Shown here: positions 26,205-34,254 of the stretch, one piece after another
Layout: each line of letters opens with the position of its first letter
Numbering within the stretch: position 1 is the stretch's first letter
From: Streptomyces armeniacus
Lineage (GTDB): Bacteria > Actinomycetota > Actinomycetes > Streptomycetales > Streptomycetaceae
Assembly (NCBI RefSeq): GCF_003355155.1
Contig: NZ_CP031320.1
Coordinates: forward strand, 3,835,367 to 3,899,366
Direction: 5' to 3'
DNA: 64,000 nucleotides
Notes under the pieces: generated by a model
What the model was told of the DNA's origin: nothing
The model's database searches: none
What the model saw: the letters and a program-made list of their open reading frames with translations, nothing else
Position numbers and translations under genes: made by a program

Positions 26205-26939
26205 GTGGCGGTGGCGCAGCACGCGGAAACGGAACTCGCGGCTGTATTCGCGTCGATGGCACGGAAGCTGGACCGGGAAGCCACAAAGCAGCAGACCCTG
26301 CAACAGGTCGTGGAGCTGGCTCCGACGGTCGTACACGGCGCCGATCACGCCGGGGTGACCGTGCAGCGGCGCGGCAAGCGGCTGGAGAGCCCGGCGTACA
26401 GCGATCCACGGGTGCTGGAAATCGACCGGGCGCAGTTCGAGGAGAACCAGGGGCCGAGCCTGGAGAACGTCACGGACGAGCCGGTTCTCATCGTCCCCGA
26501 TATGCTCGCCGAGCAGCGCTGGCCGCGATTCGCGCGGCGCACCGCGAAACTGGGTGTACGTTCCATGGTCACCTGCCAGTTGCTGGGCGAACGCGGCACC
26601 CTGGGCTCGCTGAACCTCTACGCGGAAACGCCCGGGGCCTTCGACGAGTCCGCCATTCACGCGGCGGTCATTTACAGCGCGCACGCGGCGCTGGCAATGT
26701 CACAGGCCGCGCTCGTGGATTCACTGAGCGCGGCCATCGAAAGCCGCCAGACGATCGGAGAGGCGACCGGCCTGCTGATGGAGCGCTACGGCGTGACGTC
26801 GCCGCAGGCGTTCCAGATGCTGGTGCAGGCGTCCCAGCACATGAACGTCAAGCTCCGCCACATCGCGGCCATGGTCGTGGAGAAGCGGGTCTCGCCGGGC
26901 GACCTCCCGCCGCAGCACGCGGGCGACGGCGGGGACTGA
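26205..26939 (+). CDS. GAF-ANTAR regulatory protein
   Basis: A 244-residue protein with an N-terminal GAF sensor domain (about residues 20-165: ELAPTVVHGADHAGVTVQRR, IVPDMLAEQRWPRFA, GTLGSLNLYAETPGAFD). A C-terminal ANTAR RNA-binding domain follows (SLSAAIESRQTIGEATGLLM, ERYGVTSPQAFQMLVQASQH, NVKLRHIAAMVVE). ANTAR proteins act as antiterminators binding paired hexaloop RNA hairpins. GTG 26205 is preferred because GGAGG lies 8 bp upstream; an in-frame TTG at 26184 lies before that site. It follows the dehydrogenase in the same direction and may be transcribed with it, but its RNA targets are not identifiable. Confidence 0.9.
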   Translation: MAVAQHAETELAAVFASMARKLDREATKQQTLQQVVELAPTVVHGADHAGVTVQRRGKRLESPAYSDPRVLEIDRAQFEENQGPSLENVTDEPVLIVPDMLAEQRWPRFARRTAKLGVRSMVTCQLLGERGTLGSLNLYAETPGAFDESAIHAAVIYSAHAALAMSQAALVDSLSAAIESRQTIGEATGLLMERYGVTSPQAFQMLVQASQHMNVKLRHIAAMVVEKRVSPGDLPPQHAGDGGD

Positions 26940-26954
26940 CGACCGGCGTGTGTC

Positions 26955-27809
26955 TCAGCCGAGTTCGAGGCTGGTGATGCCGTACGTGCGGTCCGTGCCG
27001 GTCGGCGGCACGGGCCCCGTGTACATCCGTACGGTGTGCGACCGGGGCTCGAGTCCGCGTGACGCCGCCAGGGTCTGGGCGTGCTCGTGCGGCTCGGGGA
27101 TGTCCAGGTACACCTCTTCGCCCCCGTCCAGATGCCCGGTGAGCGTGTCGAACAGCGCCTCCGCCACCGCGGGGCTGTCGGCGAACAGCGGCCCGACGCG
27201 CTGCCCGTCCCGTGCGCTCCGGATGACGCCGTAGCCGGTGACGCGCCCGTCCTGCCGCGACACGTACGCGGTGTGCCCCTCCGCGGTCAGCCAGCGGCCG
27301 AGGAAGGCGCGCCGGTCGGCGGGGAAGCACTGGCGGTCGTACGCGGCGAGCGCGTCGAGGTCGTCCGGAGTCACCGGCTGTACGGGGGCCTTCGGCGCCG
27401 CGCCGTCCGTACGCGGCGGGGTGCCCGCGCAGCGGACCGTGCGGTAGGCGGAGGTGAAGCCGGAGCGCCGGTAGATCGCCTCCTGGGCGGGGACCGCGTC
27501 CAGCCCGATCGTCCGCTCACCGGCGTGCGGCAGCGCCGTACGCCAGGTGGCCATGCCGAGTCCGCGGCCGCGGTGCTCCGGGTCGACCAGGTAGTAGCCG
27601 AGGAAGGCGAACCGGTCGGAGTAGGTGACCACGGAGACCGCGGACACGGGCCGTCCGCCCAGCCGGCCGAGGAAGAAGCCGTCCGGGTCGGTGGGGTGGA
27701 AGCAGGCGGTGTCGCCGCGGCCCGGGTTCCACGCCTCGTCGGCGGCCCACTCCTCCACCTGGCGCCATTCCTCCAACGTGGCGCGGGAGACGGTGAGTTC
27801 GGTGTTCAT
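26955..27809 (-). CDS. GNAT-family N-acetyltransferase (two domains)
   Basis: A 284-residue acetyltransferase. The first GNAT domain has YLVDPEHRGRGLGMATWRTA (acetyl-CoA loop RGRGLG) and DAVPAQEAIYRRSGF. The second half, from about residue 150, is a degenerate GNAT-like domain with YGVIRSARDGQRVGPLFADS. Such tandem proteins modify amines of small molecules or peptides; the acceptor is unknown. ATG 27809 has AAAGGAAG about 10 bp upstream. It is convergent with the GAF-ANTAR gene (15-bp gap) and follows the APC permease on the same strand, so the two may form an operon. Confidence 0.85.
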   Translation of the reverse strand: MNTELTVSRATLEEWRQVEEWAADEAWNPGRGDTACFHPTDPDGFFLGRLGGRPVSAVSVVTYSDRFAFLGYYLVDPEHRGRGLGMATWRTALPHAGERTIGLDAVPAQEAIYRRSGFTSAYRTVRCAGTPPRTDGAAPKAPVQPVTPDDLDALAAYDRQCFPADRRAFLGRWLTAEGHTAYVSRQDGRVTGYGVIRSARDGQRVGPLFADSPAVAEALFDTLTGHLDGGEEVYLDIPEPHEHAQTLAASRGLEPRSHTVRMYTGPVPPTGTDRTYGITSLELG

Positions 27810-27883
27810 ACGGGGTGTGCTTCCTTTCGTCGGGTGCTGCGGGAAGTCGGCGCGGATACCGTCGTGGGTACTGCCGGGGGCGA

Positions 27884-29422
27884 TCAAATCAGGTCCATGG
27901 CGGCCACTTCGTCCGGACGGCCGTAGCTGACCGGTCCCTGGAAGCGCCTGCGGGCCGTGGCGAACCACCACACGGTGGCCACGAGCAGCACGACGCCGAG
28001 CGCGACCGGCGCGTAGTTGAAGGTCCGCGGGGTGATGGGGGAGGAGTGCGGCAGCATGAACAGGACGTTGCTGAACACGATCCACACCACGGCCACGGCC
28101 CCCACCAGGCGGCCGTAGCGCCCCAGATGCCACGGGCCCGGCTGGAAGTCGTCCAGGCGCAGCCGCAGGTAGATGGGCACCCCGTAGGCGAGGAACAGGC
28201 CCACGACGTTGACGCTGACGATCGCGGTGAACGCGGTGTGCGACCACCAGCCGGGAATCACCAGCACGAGTGAGCAGGCAGCGGCCAGCCACACCGCCTT
28301 GACGGGGGTACGCGTGCGCGGCGACACGGAGTGCCACCAGTGGGAGCCGGGCATCGCGCCGTCCCGCGAGAACGCGAAGATCTGCCGGGTGTTGCTGGTC
28401 ATGTTGGCCAGGCCGCAGAACAGCATGGCGCCGATCACGATGAGCAGCAGCAGCTTCGCGGTGCCCGTGCCGAGGGCGTCGATGAGCACCTGCACGGGCG
28501 GTGCGGACGCGCTCGCGGCCCTGTCGTAGTCGCGGATCGCGTACACCAGGGCGAGCATCAGGATCAGGCCGGTGACGGCGGAGTAGCCGATGGCCCGTAC
28601 GATGCCGCGCGGCGCGTTGACCGTCGCCTGCACCGTCTCCTCCGACATGTGGAAACTGCCGTCGAAGCCGGTGAACGTCCAGCTGGTGACGAGGAGTCCG
28701 AGCATCGCGCCGTAAAGCCCGTTCGTGAAGCCGGTGTTGTTCGCGAAATGCGTGACGAACGACGCCGACTGGTGGTGCGAGGGCACCACGGTGAGGCAGG
28801 TGACGATCACCACCATGCCGGCCAGCAGCCACCACACGGAGATCCGGTTCATGAGGGCGACCAACTGCACCGTGTATGTGTTGGCGAGCGCCTGGAAGAC
28901 GAGGATCACGGCGGTGATGAGAACGGTCCGCTGGCCCGTCACGTCGTACGACGGCCATTGCATCGCGAGAAACGCCTGGATGAACGTGGCGGCGGCGTAT
29001 CCGGTGGCGGCTGTTCCGCCGACCTGGCCGACGAAGTTCAGCCAGCCCGTATACCAGGACCAGGCGCCCTTGTGTTTTTTCGCCAGCTTTCCCGCGGAGA
29101 AATAGAGCGCGCCGCTCGTCGGATAGGCGGAGGCGATTTCCCCCATGGCGGCGCCGATGAACAGCACCATGACGGAAACGCCGATCCAGCCGAATATGAG
29201 AATGCGCGGCCCACCGGCGTTCAGGCCGAATCCGAAGGACGAGAAGATGCCCGAGATGATGTTGATGATGGTGAACGAGATCGCGAAGTTGTCGAACGCG
29301 CGGAAGCGCCGCGTGAGTTTCCGCGGATAGCCCATCGCATGCAGCGTCGCGTCGTCGTCCAGTGCGACGGGCGCCACCCGCCGGTGGGTTCTCGTACGGG
29401 CGGAGAACGCGGAGTCGGACAC
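27884..29422 (-). CDS. APC-family amino acid/GABA permease
   Basis: A 512-residue transporter with about 12 membrane helices. Markers of the APC superfamily (amino-acid/choline/GABA branch) are FAISFTIINIISGIFSSFGF with GPRILIFGW in helices 1-2, GEIASAYPTSGALYFSAGKL, TFTGFDGSFHMSEETVQA and NTRQIFAFSRDGAMPGS. It would import an amino acid or GABA with protons. Proximity to succinate-semialdehyde dehydrogenase hints at GABA, without proof. ATG 29422 lies just downstream (minus strand) of the suspect adapter-like region, so its promoter cannot be trusted. Confidence 0.88.
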   Translation of the reverse strand: MSDSAFSARTRTHRRVAPVALDDDATLHAMGYPRKLTRRFRAFDNFAISFTIINIISGIFSSFGFGLNAGGPRILIFGWIGVSVMVLFIGAAMGEIASAYPTSGALYFSAGKLAKKHKGAWSWYTGWLNFVGQVGGTAATGYAAATFIQAFLAMQWPSYDVTGQRTVLITAVILVFQALANTYTVQLVALMNRISVWWLLAGMVVIVTCLTVVPSHHQSASFVTHFANNTGFTNGLYGAMLGLLVTSWTFTGFDGSFHMSEETVQATVNAPRGIVRAIGYSAVTGLILMLALVYAIRDYDRAASASAPPVQVLIDALGTGTAKLLLLIVIGAMLFCGLANMTSNTRQIFAFSRDGAMPGSHWWHSVSPRTRTPVKAVWLAAACSLVLVIPGWWSHTAFTAIVSVNVVGLFLAYGVPIYLRLRLDDFQPGPWHLGRYGRLVGAVAVVWIVFSNVLFMLPHSSPITPRTFNYAPVALGVVLLVATVWWFATARRRFQGPVSYGRPDEVAAMDLI

Positions 29423-29470
29423 GGGCGCGGCCTTTCTCGTGGCGGGGCGCGGGGGCGGTGCGGCGGTACG

Positions 29471-29595
29471 GTTTTTTTCATGCTATTCAGGTCTGTCCTT
29501 ATTCTACTTCTTTTCTTTTTTTCTTATGCTTCCGCCTCCCCCGTGGACCTCCCCCTAGGCTTTCGTCGCCGGCGTCAGATGTTTATAAGAGACGG
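29471..29595. other. AT-rich, adapter-like sequence, probable assembly artefact
   Basis: Positions 29563-29595 match the Nextera read-1 adapter (TCGTCGGCAGCGTC followed by AGATGTGTATAAGAGACAG) at 29 of 33 bases without gaps, including GCGTCAGATGT and TATAAGAGAC exactly. The preceding 90 bp contain T-runs (GTTTTTTTCA, TTTTCTTTTTTTC) unlike any other part of this GC-rich window. The segment occupies much of the 350-bp gap 29423-29772. It looks like unremoved adapter read-through, so the native promoter region of the permease may be missing or altered. Confidence 0.85.
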
Positions 29596-29668
29596 GTCCG
29601 GGGCCGGGGCGGCGGGGGTGGCTGGGGCGGTGGTCATGGGCGACTCCGATGCGGGACGGGGCACATGC

Positions 29669-29693
29669 GAGACGAGACGGTCCGTCTCGTCTC
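29669..29693. promoter_or_regulatory. Palindromic operator 1 upstream of the TetR gene
   Basis: A perfect inverted repeat: GAGACGAGACGG, a central T, and its exact reverse complement CCGTCTCGTCTC. It lies 80 bp upstream of the TetR start and is repeated, with two changes in one arm, at 29726-29750. Perfect symmetry, AGACGG-n-CCGTCT core and position are typical of a TetR operator used for autoregulation and control of a divergent gene. Confidence 0.8.
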
Positions 29694-29725
29694 ACTGACA
29701 GCCACTCTGCGGCACAACGGGCGCC

Positions 29726-29750
29726 GAGTCAAGACGGACCGTCTCGTCTC
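29726..29750. promoter_or_regulatory. Palindromic operator 2 upstream of the TetR gene
   Basis: GAGTCAAGACGG, a central A, then CCGTCTCGTCTC: ten of twelve arm positions pair, and the right arm is identical to that of operator 1. The centre-to-centre distance to operator 1 is 57 bp. It ends 22 bp before the TetR start codon, where bound repressor would block transcription. Confidence 0.78.
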
Positions 29751-29772
29751 GCCGCGTTGCTAGGATCGCGGC

Positions 29773-30468
29773 ATGACGAAGGCACCACGCAAGAGGGCCG
29801 CTCCCCGCGCCACTCCCCGCAGCGGCAGCGGCACGGGGTCCGGCACGGGCACGAGCACGGGCACTTCCCCCCGCACCCGCCGCAGTGAGGCGTCCCGGCA
29901 GGCGATTCTCAGCGCGGCGTTCGACCTCGTCGGAGAGGTCGGGTACGCGAAGCTCAGCATCGAGGCGATCGCCGCGCGCGCGGGCGTCGGCAAGCAGACG
30001 ATCTACCGTTGGTGGCCCTCGAAGGGTGCAGTGCTCTTCGACGCGTTCCTGCCGGTCACCGAGGGGCCCGACGGACCGCGTACGGAGGGCGATGCCGCGC
30101 CCGGCGCCCTCCCCGACACCGGCGACATCGAGGCCGACCTCAAGCGGGTGCTGCGGAAGACCGTCGACGAGCTCAACGACCCGCGCTACGACGGCCCCAT
30201 GCGCGCCCTCACCAGCGAGATCCTGCACGACCCGGAGCTCGCCGCCACGTACACGGAACGCCTCGACCGCCCCATGAAGGAGCTGAAGAAGACCCGGCTG
30301 CGCGCCGCCCAGGAGGCCGGCCAACTCGCCGCGGACATCGACCTCGACGCGGCCGCGGACCTCGTGTGGGGCCCGCTGCTCAGCCGGTGGCTGCTCCGCA
30401 GCGGCCCGCTCACGCACGCGTACGCGGACCAGTTGGTGCACACCGCCCTCAACGGCCTGCGCCCGTAG
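29773..30468 (+). CDS. TetR-family transcriptional regulator
   Basis: A 231-residue TetR repressor. After a basic, Gly/Ser/Thr-repeat N-terminal tail of about 35 residues comes the HTH (RQAILSAAFDLVGEVGYAKL, SIEAIAARAGVGKQTIYRWW, PSKGAVLFDAF). A C-terminal ligand domain of the TetR_C_16-like kind follows (DLKRVLRKTVDELNDPRYDG, LAADIDLDAAADLVWGPLLS). Two palindromes at 29669 and 29726 are its likely operators. The divergent permease gene could be a target, but the suspect sequence at 29471-29595 lies between them. The epoxide hydrolase is convergent and not an obvious target. Confidence 0.9.
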   Translation: MTKAPRKRAAPRATPRSGSGTGSGTGTSTGTSPRTRRSEASRQAILSAAFDLVGEVGYAKLSIEAIAARAGVGKQTIYRWWPSKGAVLFDAFLPVTEGPDGPRTEGDAAPGALPDTGDIEADLKRVLRKTVDELNDPRYDGPMRALTSEILHDPELAATYTERLDRPMKELKKTRLRAAQEAGQLAADIDLDAAADLVWGPLLSRWLLRSGPLTHAYADQLVHTALNGLRP

Positions 30469-30492
30469 GCACCGTGCCCGCAAGTACGGCTC

Positions 30493-31701
30493 TCACCGAG
30501 CGCCGGGCTCACCCGTACGCAGCTCGCGGAAGAACGCCCCTACGTCCGCCACCAGCGCCTCCGGCTGCTCCATCGCCGCGAAGTGCCCGCCGCGTTCGTG
30601 CTCCGTCCAGCGCACGATGTTGTCCGTACGGTCCGCGATGTGCCGCAGCGGGATGAAGTTCTCGCGTGGGAAGTCGGCCAGCGCGGTCGGCGCCGTGGAC
30701 GGCTCCGGTTCGGCGCCCCAGTACGCGGCGTGCGCGCGCTCGTAGTAGATGCGGGCGGCGGAACCGGCGGTGCCGGTCAGCCAGTACAGCATGACGTTCG
30801 TCAGCATCTGGTCCCGGTCGACGGCGTCCTCCGGGCGGTGGCGTGAGTCGGTCCACTCCTTGAACTTCTCGGCGACCCACGCCAGTTGGCCGACGGGCGA
30901 GTCCGTCAGCCCGTACGCGAGGGTCTGCGGACGGGTGGACTGGATGTCCGCGTAGCCCTGGCGTTCGCGCCGCCACTCCCGTGCGCGTGCCCAGGAGCGG
31001 AGCGTACGGTCCCGTTCGGCCGGGCTGAGCGCCCCGAGTTCCTCGGGGCCGGGCTCGTGGGTGGCGCCGGAGCCGGGCAGCAGGTTGAGGTGGACGCCGA
31101 TGATCCGCTCCGGGTACGCCCGGCCCAGCTCGCGCGAGACGGCGGCGCCCCAGTCGCCGCCCTGCGCGCCGTACCGCCCGTACCCGAGCCGCGCCATCAG
31201 CTCGGCGAAGGCGGTGGCCACGCGCCGGAACTCCCAGCCGCGTTCCCGCGTCGGCCCGGACAGCCCGAACCCGGGGATGCTCGGCAGCACCAGATGGAAC
31301 GCGTCGGCCGGGGCGCCGCCGTACGCGCCCGGGTCCGTCAACGGGCCCGCCACCTCCGCGAACTCGACGATCGAGCCCGGCCAGCCGTGCGTCATCAGCA
31401 GCGGCGTCGCGTCCGGGCGCGGCGAACGGATGTGGGCGAAGTGGACGTTCGCGCCATCGATGGCCGTGGTGTACTGCGGCCACCGGTTGAGCCGGGCCTC
31501 GGCGGCGCGCCAGTCGTACTCGTGCCGCCAGTAGTGCGCCAGCTCCCGCAGGTAGCCGCCCGGAATGCCGTACTCCCAGCCGACGCCGGGGAGTTCGTCG
31601 GGCCAGCGGGTGCGGTCGAGGCGTTCGTGAAGGTCGTCGAGGTCGGCCTGCGGGATGTCGATACGGAACGGGGTGAGGGTGCTGCCGGGGCTGCTGGTCA
31701 C
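30493..31701 (-). CDS. Epoxide hydrolase (microsomal-type alpha/beta hydrolase)
   Basis: A 402-residue epoxide hydrolase with the N-terminal EHN domain (FRIDIPQADLDDLHERLDRT, then RWPDELPGVGWEYGIPGGYL). The alpha/beta-hydrolase core has oxyanion motif THGWPGS, nucleophilic Asp in GAQGGDWGAAVS, and catalytic His in ERGGHFAAMEQPE. It converts epoxides to diols. The GTG start at 31701 has GCGGAAAC close upstream; the open frame further upstream overlaps the phosphoesterase gene in another frame. Only 22 bp separate it from the upstream phosphoesterase gene on the same strand, so the two are probably co-transcribed. Confidence 0.9.
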   Translation of the reverse strand: MTSSPGSTLTPFRIDIPQADLDDLHERLDRTRWPDELPGVGWEYGIPGGYLRELAHYWRHEYDWRAAEARLNRWPQYTTAIDGANVHFAHIRSPRPDATPLLMTHGWPGSIVEFAEVAGPLTDPGAYGGAPADAFHLVLPSIPGFGLSGPTRERGWEFRRVATAFAELMARLGYGRYGAQGGDWGAAVSRELGRAYPERIIGVHLNLLPGSGATHEPGPEELGALSPAERDRTLRSWARAREWRRERQGYADIQSTRPQTLAYGLTDSPVGQLAWVAEKFKEWTDSRHRPEDAVDRDQMLTNVMLYWLTGTAGSAARIYYERAHAAYWGAEPEPSTAPTALADFPRENFIPLRHIADRTDNIVRWTEHERGGHFAAMEQPEALVADVGAFFRELRTGEPGAR

Positions 31702-31723
31702 GTTTCCGCATGCTAATGCGGGG

Positions 31724-32770
31724 TCAGCCGGGCGGCTCCGGCAGGGCCAGCCCCAGCGCGGCCGCCAGGCCGAGCGTACGGGCGGGCGTGGGGCACTGCC
31801 GGGCCAGGCCGTCCTGGTCGAGCCGCCCGTTGCGGGCCTGGAACAGCACCTTCGCGGCAGGATGCGCGCGCAGCTCCGCCTCCGTGGGCTCTCCCACGGC
31901 CCGCCGCGCCGCGTCGGCCAGGACGGGGAACGCCGCACGCAGCTCCGCGGCCCACCGCTCCAGCGCCAGGAGCCAGTCGCGGAGGGCGGCGTCGGGCGGC
32001 GCATCCGAGGAGGAGGAGGACGACGACGACGAGCCGGGCGGCGACGCGTACCGCGCGACCGCCTTGTCGATCTCCGCCCACGACGCGTCGCGCCACGGCC
32101 TGCTCTTGAGCACGGGCAGCTGCCAGCGCCGCCTGACGTACGCCCAGTGGTCGGCGCGCGCCTCGACCGAGTGGAGGGTGAAGCCGGGGACGCACAGGGC
32201 GGTCAGGTTCCAGCCGTGGCAGGCGCCGGTGTCGAGGCCGTAGATCCTGCCGTCGCGGACCAACGGCGTCCGTCCGGTGACGTGATGGCCGAAGACGACC
32301 GGTTTGGCGTCGGTGTAGTGGTCGTGCCAGTGGCTTTCCGGGAACAGCGCGGCGAGGTCCCGTTCGCCCCGCGTCGTACCGCACAGGATCTCCTCCCGCT
32401 GCTCGTGCAGCGGGGTCCCGGACCGCACGGCGGCGTGGACGACGCGGACGTGCTCGTTCTCGAAGTAGTACGGCAGCGTCCGCATCCAGTCGACGGTCTC
32501 CGCGTAGCGGTCGCCGAGCTGCAGGCGGGTGATCTCCTGCGCGTAGGAGAAGATTCCGCGTACGTGCTTGCGTTCGTGGTTGCCCATGACCGCGAACGAG
32601 TTGGGGCGCTCGCGGAACAGCCGTACCACCTCGCCGGGCGCGGGACCCCGGTCGACCAGGTCGCCGACGCTGACCAGCCGGTCGTCCGGACGGAGCCCGA
32701 TCTTGTCGAGCAGCGCGCGGAGTTCGTCGAAGCAGCCGTGGATGTCGCCGACGATGACGGTTCGGGGCAT
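31724..32770 (-). CDS. Calcineurin-like metallophosphoesterase
   Basis: A 348-residue protein of the PrpE/ApaH-type serine/threonine phosphatase branch. All metal motifs are present: GDIHGC, GDLVDRGPAP, GNHERKHV, and distal histidines in VVHAAV and VFGHHVTGR, in about 210 residues. A nine-serine linker then joins a helical C-terminal domain of unknown function (DAALRDWLLALERWAAELRA, then EAELRAHPAAKVLFQARNGR). It may act on phosphoproteins or dinucleoside polyphosphates. ATG 32770 begins exactly at the domain start; an open frame further upstream lacks homology. Confidence 0.88.
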   Translation of the reverse strand: MPRTVIVGDIHGCFDELRALLDKIGLRPDDRLVSVGDLVDRGPAPGEVVRLFRERPNSFAVMGNHERKHVRGIFSYAQEITRLQLGDRYAETVDWMRTLPYYFENEHVRVVHAAVRSGTPLHEQREEILCGTTRGERDLAALFPESHWHDHYTDAKPVVFGHHVTGRTPLVRDGRIYGLDTGACHGWNLTALCVPGFTLHSVEARADHWAYVRRRWQLPVLKSRPWRDASWAEIDKAVARYASPPGSSSSSSSSSDAPPDAALRDWLLALERWAAELRAAFPVLADAARRAVGEPTEAELRAHPAAKVLFQARNGRLDQDGLARQCPTPARTLGLAAALGLALPEPPG

Positions 32771-33106
32771 GCGGGCGACCGTAGACAGCGGCGCTTCCGC
32801 CCTCCAAAGGGTTTGTGCCCGCCTGCCGATGAAGGCTCCGACCTGGACTGGGAGGTCGCCGCGGAGGTGGCCTGCCTCTCGTGCGACCGCCTCTTCCTGC
32901 ACGCCCCTTGCGGTATCGCCGCCCGCGTCGAACAAGGCTGACGGTTCACGCCACAGAGTGAATTCCCGTTGGTGAATCGATCATGCTGCATGCCGCTCCG
33001 GGCAGATCCGTAACCTCATATCCGCCCATCAGATGAGCAATTCGGCTGAGCCATTCGGCGGCGGGCACGGGAGACGAGGCGCGCAGGCGTCGGCGAGGAG
33101 TGAACG
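32771..33106. other. 336-bp intergenic region
   Basis: No convincing gene. The left part has coding-like GC content on the plus strand (about 32800-32941, ending ARVEQG and stop) but no start or recognisable protein. Around 32945-32975 there are TTCAC/GTGAA inverted repeats and a further GGTGAATC, a lower-GC patch that may hold the promoter or an operator for the small secreted protein gene at 33107. Confidence 0.5.
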
Positions 33107-33337
33107 ATGCACAGCAGCGGAACGAGGAAGTGGTGGCGGCGGGCGGCGGTCGTGCCGGCGGGAGCACTGGCAGCGCTGGCGGTGACGGGTGCGACGGCCA
33201 CGGACGCGTACGCCGACGAGACGCACACGAACGCGCACAACGGCCCGCACGTGTCGCTGATTTCGACGGGCCAGATCGATGACCCGATGGAGGACGTACT
33301 GGAGCACTTCTCGTTGAGCCACACCGTCAACGACTGA
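33107..33337 (+). CDS. Small secreted peptide
   Basis: A 76-residue protein with a clear Sec signal (TRKWWRRAAVVPAGALAALA, cleavage near ATDAYA-DE). The mature part is only about 40 residues: DETHTNAHNGPHVSLISTGQ, IDDPMEDVLEHFSLSHTVND. It is acidic with five histidines and no cysteine. GAGGAG lies 6 bp before the ATG. I do not know its function; the compact non-repetitive mature region suggests a selected sequence, perhaps a surface or signalling peptide. It is monocistronic, between a divergent phosphoesterase gene and a convergent hydrolase. Confidence 0.75.
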   Translation: MHSSGTRKWWRRAAVVPAGALAALAVTGATATDAYADETHTNAHNGPHVSLISTGQIDDPMEDVLEHFSLSHTVND

Positions 33338-33368
33338 GGCGGGCCATTGCGGAACGGGCGGCCCGGCG

Positions 33369-34220
33369 TCAGCCCTTGCCGGTGCCGTTCACGCGGGCGA
33401 GGAAGGCACGGAGCGCGGTGTTGAACTCGCCGGGCCGCTCCAGGTTCGGCATGTGCGCCGCGCCCTGGATGACGGTGAGCGTGGAGTCGGGCAGCCGCTC
33501 GTGCATGAACTCGGCGTCGCTGACCGGCGTGTACGCGTCGTCCACGCCGACCACCACCAGCGCGGGCACGGCGACACGGGTCAACAGGTCGCTGTAATCC
33601 GGCCGTTCGGCCCGGCCGCGCAGCGCGGCGGCGGCGCCCTCCGGAGGCGTCGTACGCATCATGCGCAGGACGTCGGCGGCGACCTGGGGCAGGGCGGTGA
33701 CGTTGTACGGGGCGACCATCTTGTCGAGCACCTCGTCCGCGTACCCGTCCATGCCCTCGGCCAGCAGCCGGTCCGCCGTCGCGTTGCGGGACGCCTTGCC
33801 CTCGGGGGTCTCGGCGGCCGGGAAGGTGTCGGCGAGGAGCAGGCCGCTGACGCGTTCGGGGAAGATCCGGCAGAAGTCCATGACGATCTGGCCGCCCATG
33901 GACAGCCCGCCGAGGACAGCGCGGTCCAGACCGAGATGGTCCATCAGCGCGGCGGTGTCGCGGGCGAAGACCTCCAGCGGCGTGACGCCGGGCACGACCT
34001 CGCTCTCGCCGTACCCGCGCAGGTCGGCGGTCACGACGCGGTGCCCGTCGGCGGCGAGGGCGGCGGCCTGCGGCGCCCACATGCCGCGGTTGAACGGGTG
34101 GCCGTGGACGAGCACCACCGGCGGCAGGCCCTCGGTGCCGTCCGCGGCGCCCCGGGCGGCGCGGTCGCCGCGGTGGTCGTCGTAACCGATCCTGACGCCG
34201 TTCACGGACGCGGAAGTCAT
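33369..34220 (-). CDS. Alpha/beta hydrolase
   Basis: A 283-residue alpha/beta-fold hydrolase. Oxyanion segment LVHGHPFNRGMW, nucleophile Ser in GGLSMGGQIVMDF, acid Asp in VVVGVDDAYTPV, and His in GAAHMPNLERP form a complete triad. The sequence is in the range of 3-oxoadipate enol-lactonase-like and haloperoxidase-like esterases, with no neighbouring pathway to define the substrate. ATG 34220 is divergent from the amidotransferase gene at 34255 across a 34-bp gap, so their promoters must overlap. Confidence 0.88.
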   Translation of the reverse strand: MTSASVNGVRIGYDDHRGDRAARGAADGTEGLPPVVLVHGHPFNRGMWAPQAAALAADGHRVVTADLRGYGESEVVPGVTPLEVFARDTAALMDHLGLDRAVLGGLSMGGQIVMDFCRIFPERVSGLLLADTFPAAETPEGKASRNATADRLLAEGMDGYADEVLDKMVAPYNVTALPQVAADVLRMMRTTPPEGAAAALRGRAERPDYSDLLTRVAVPALVVVGVDDAYTPVSDAEFMHERLPDSTLTVIQGAAHMPNLERPGEFNTALRAFLARVNGTGKG

Positions 34221-34254
34221 ACGATCACCCTACCGGCGTAGGGAGGCGGCCAGG

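Noticed and set aside
32800..32941. Plus-strand coding remnant before the small secreted peptide
   Set aside because: A stretch with CLSCDRLFLH looked protein-like, but there is no start, binding site or recognisable continuation, and the upstream part is antisense to the phosphoesterase gene.
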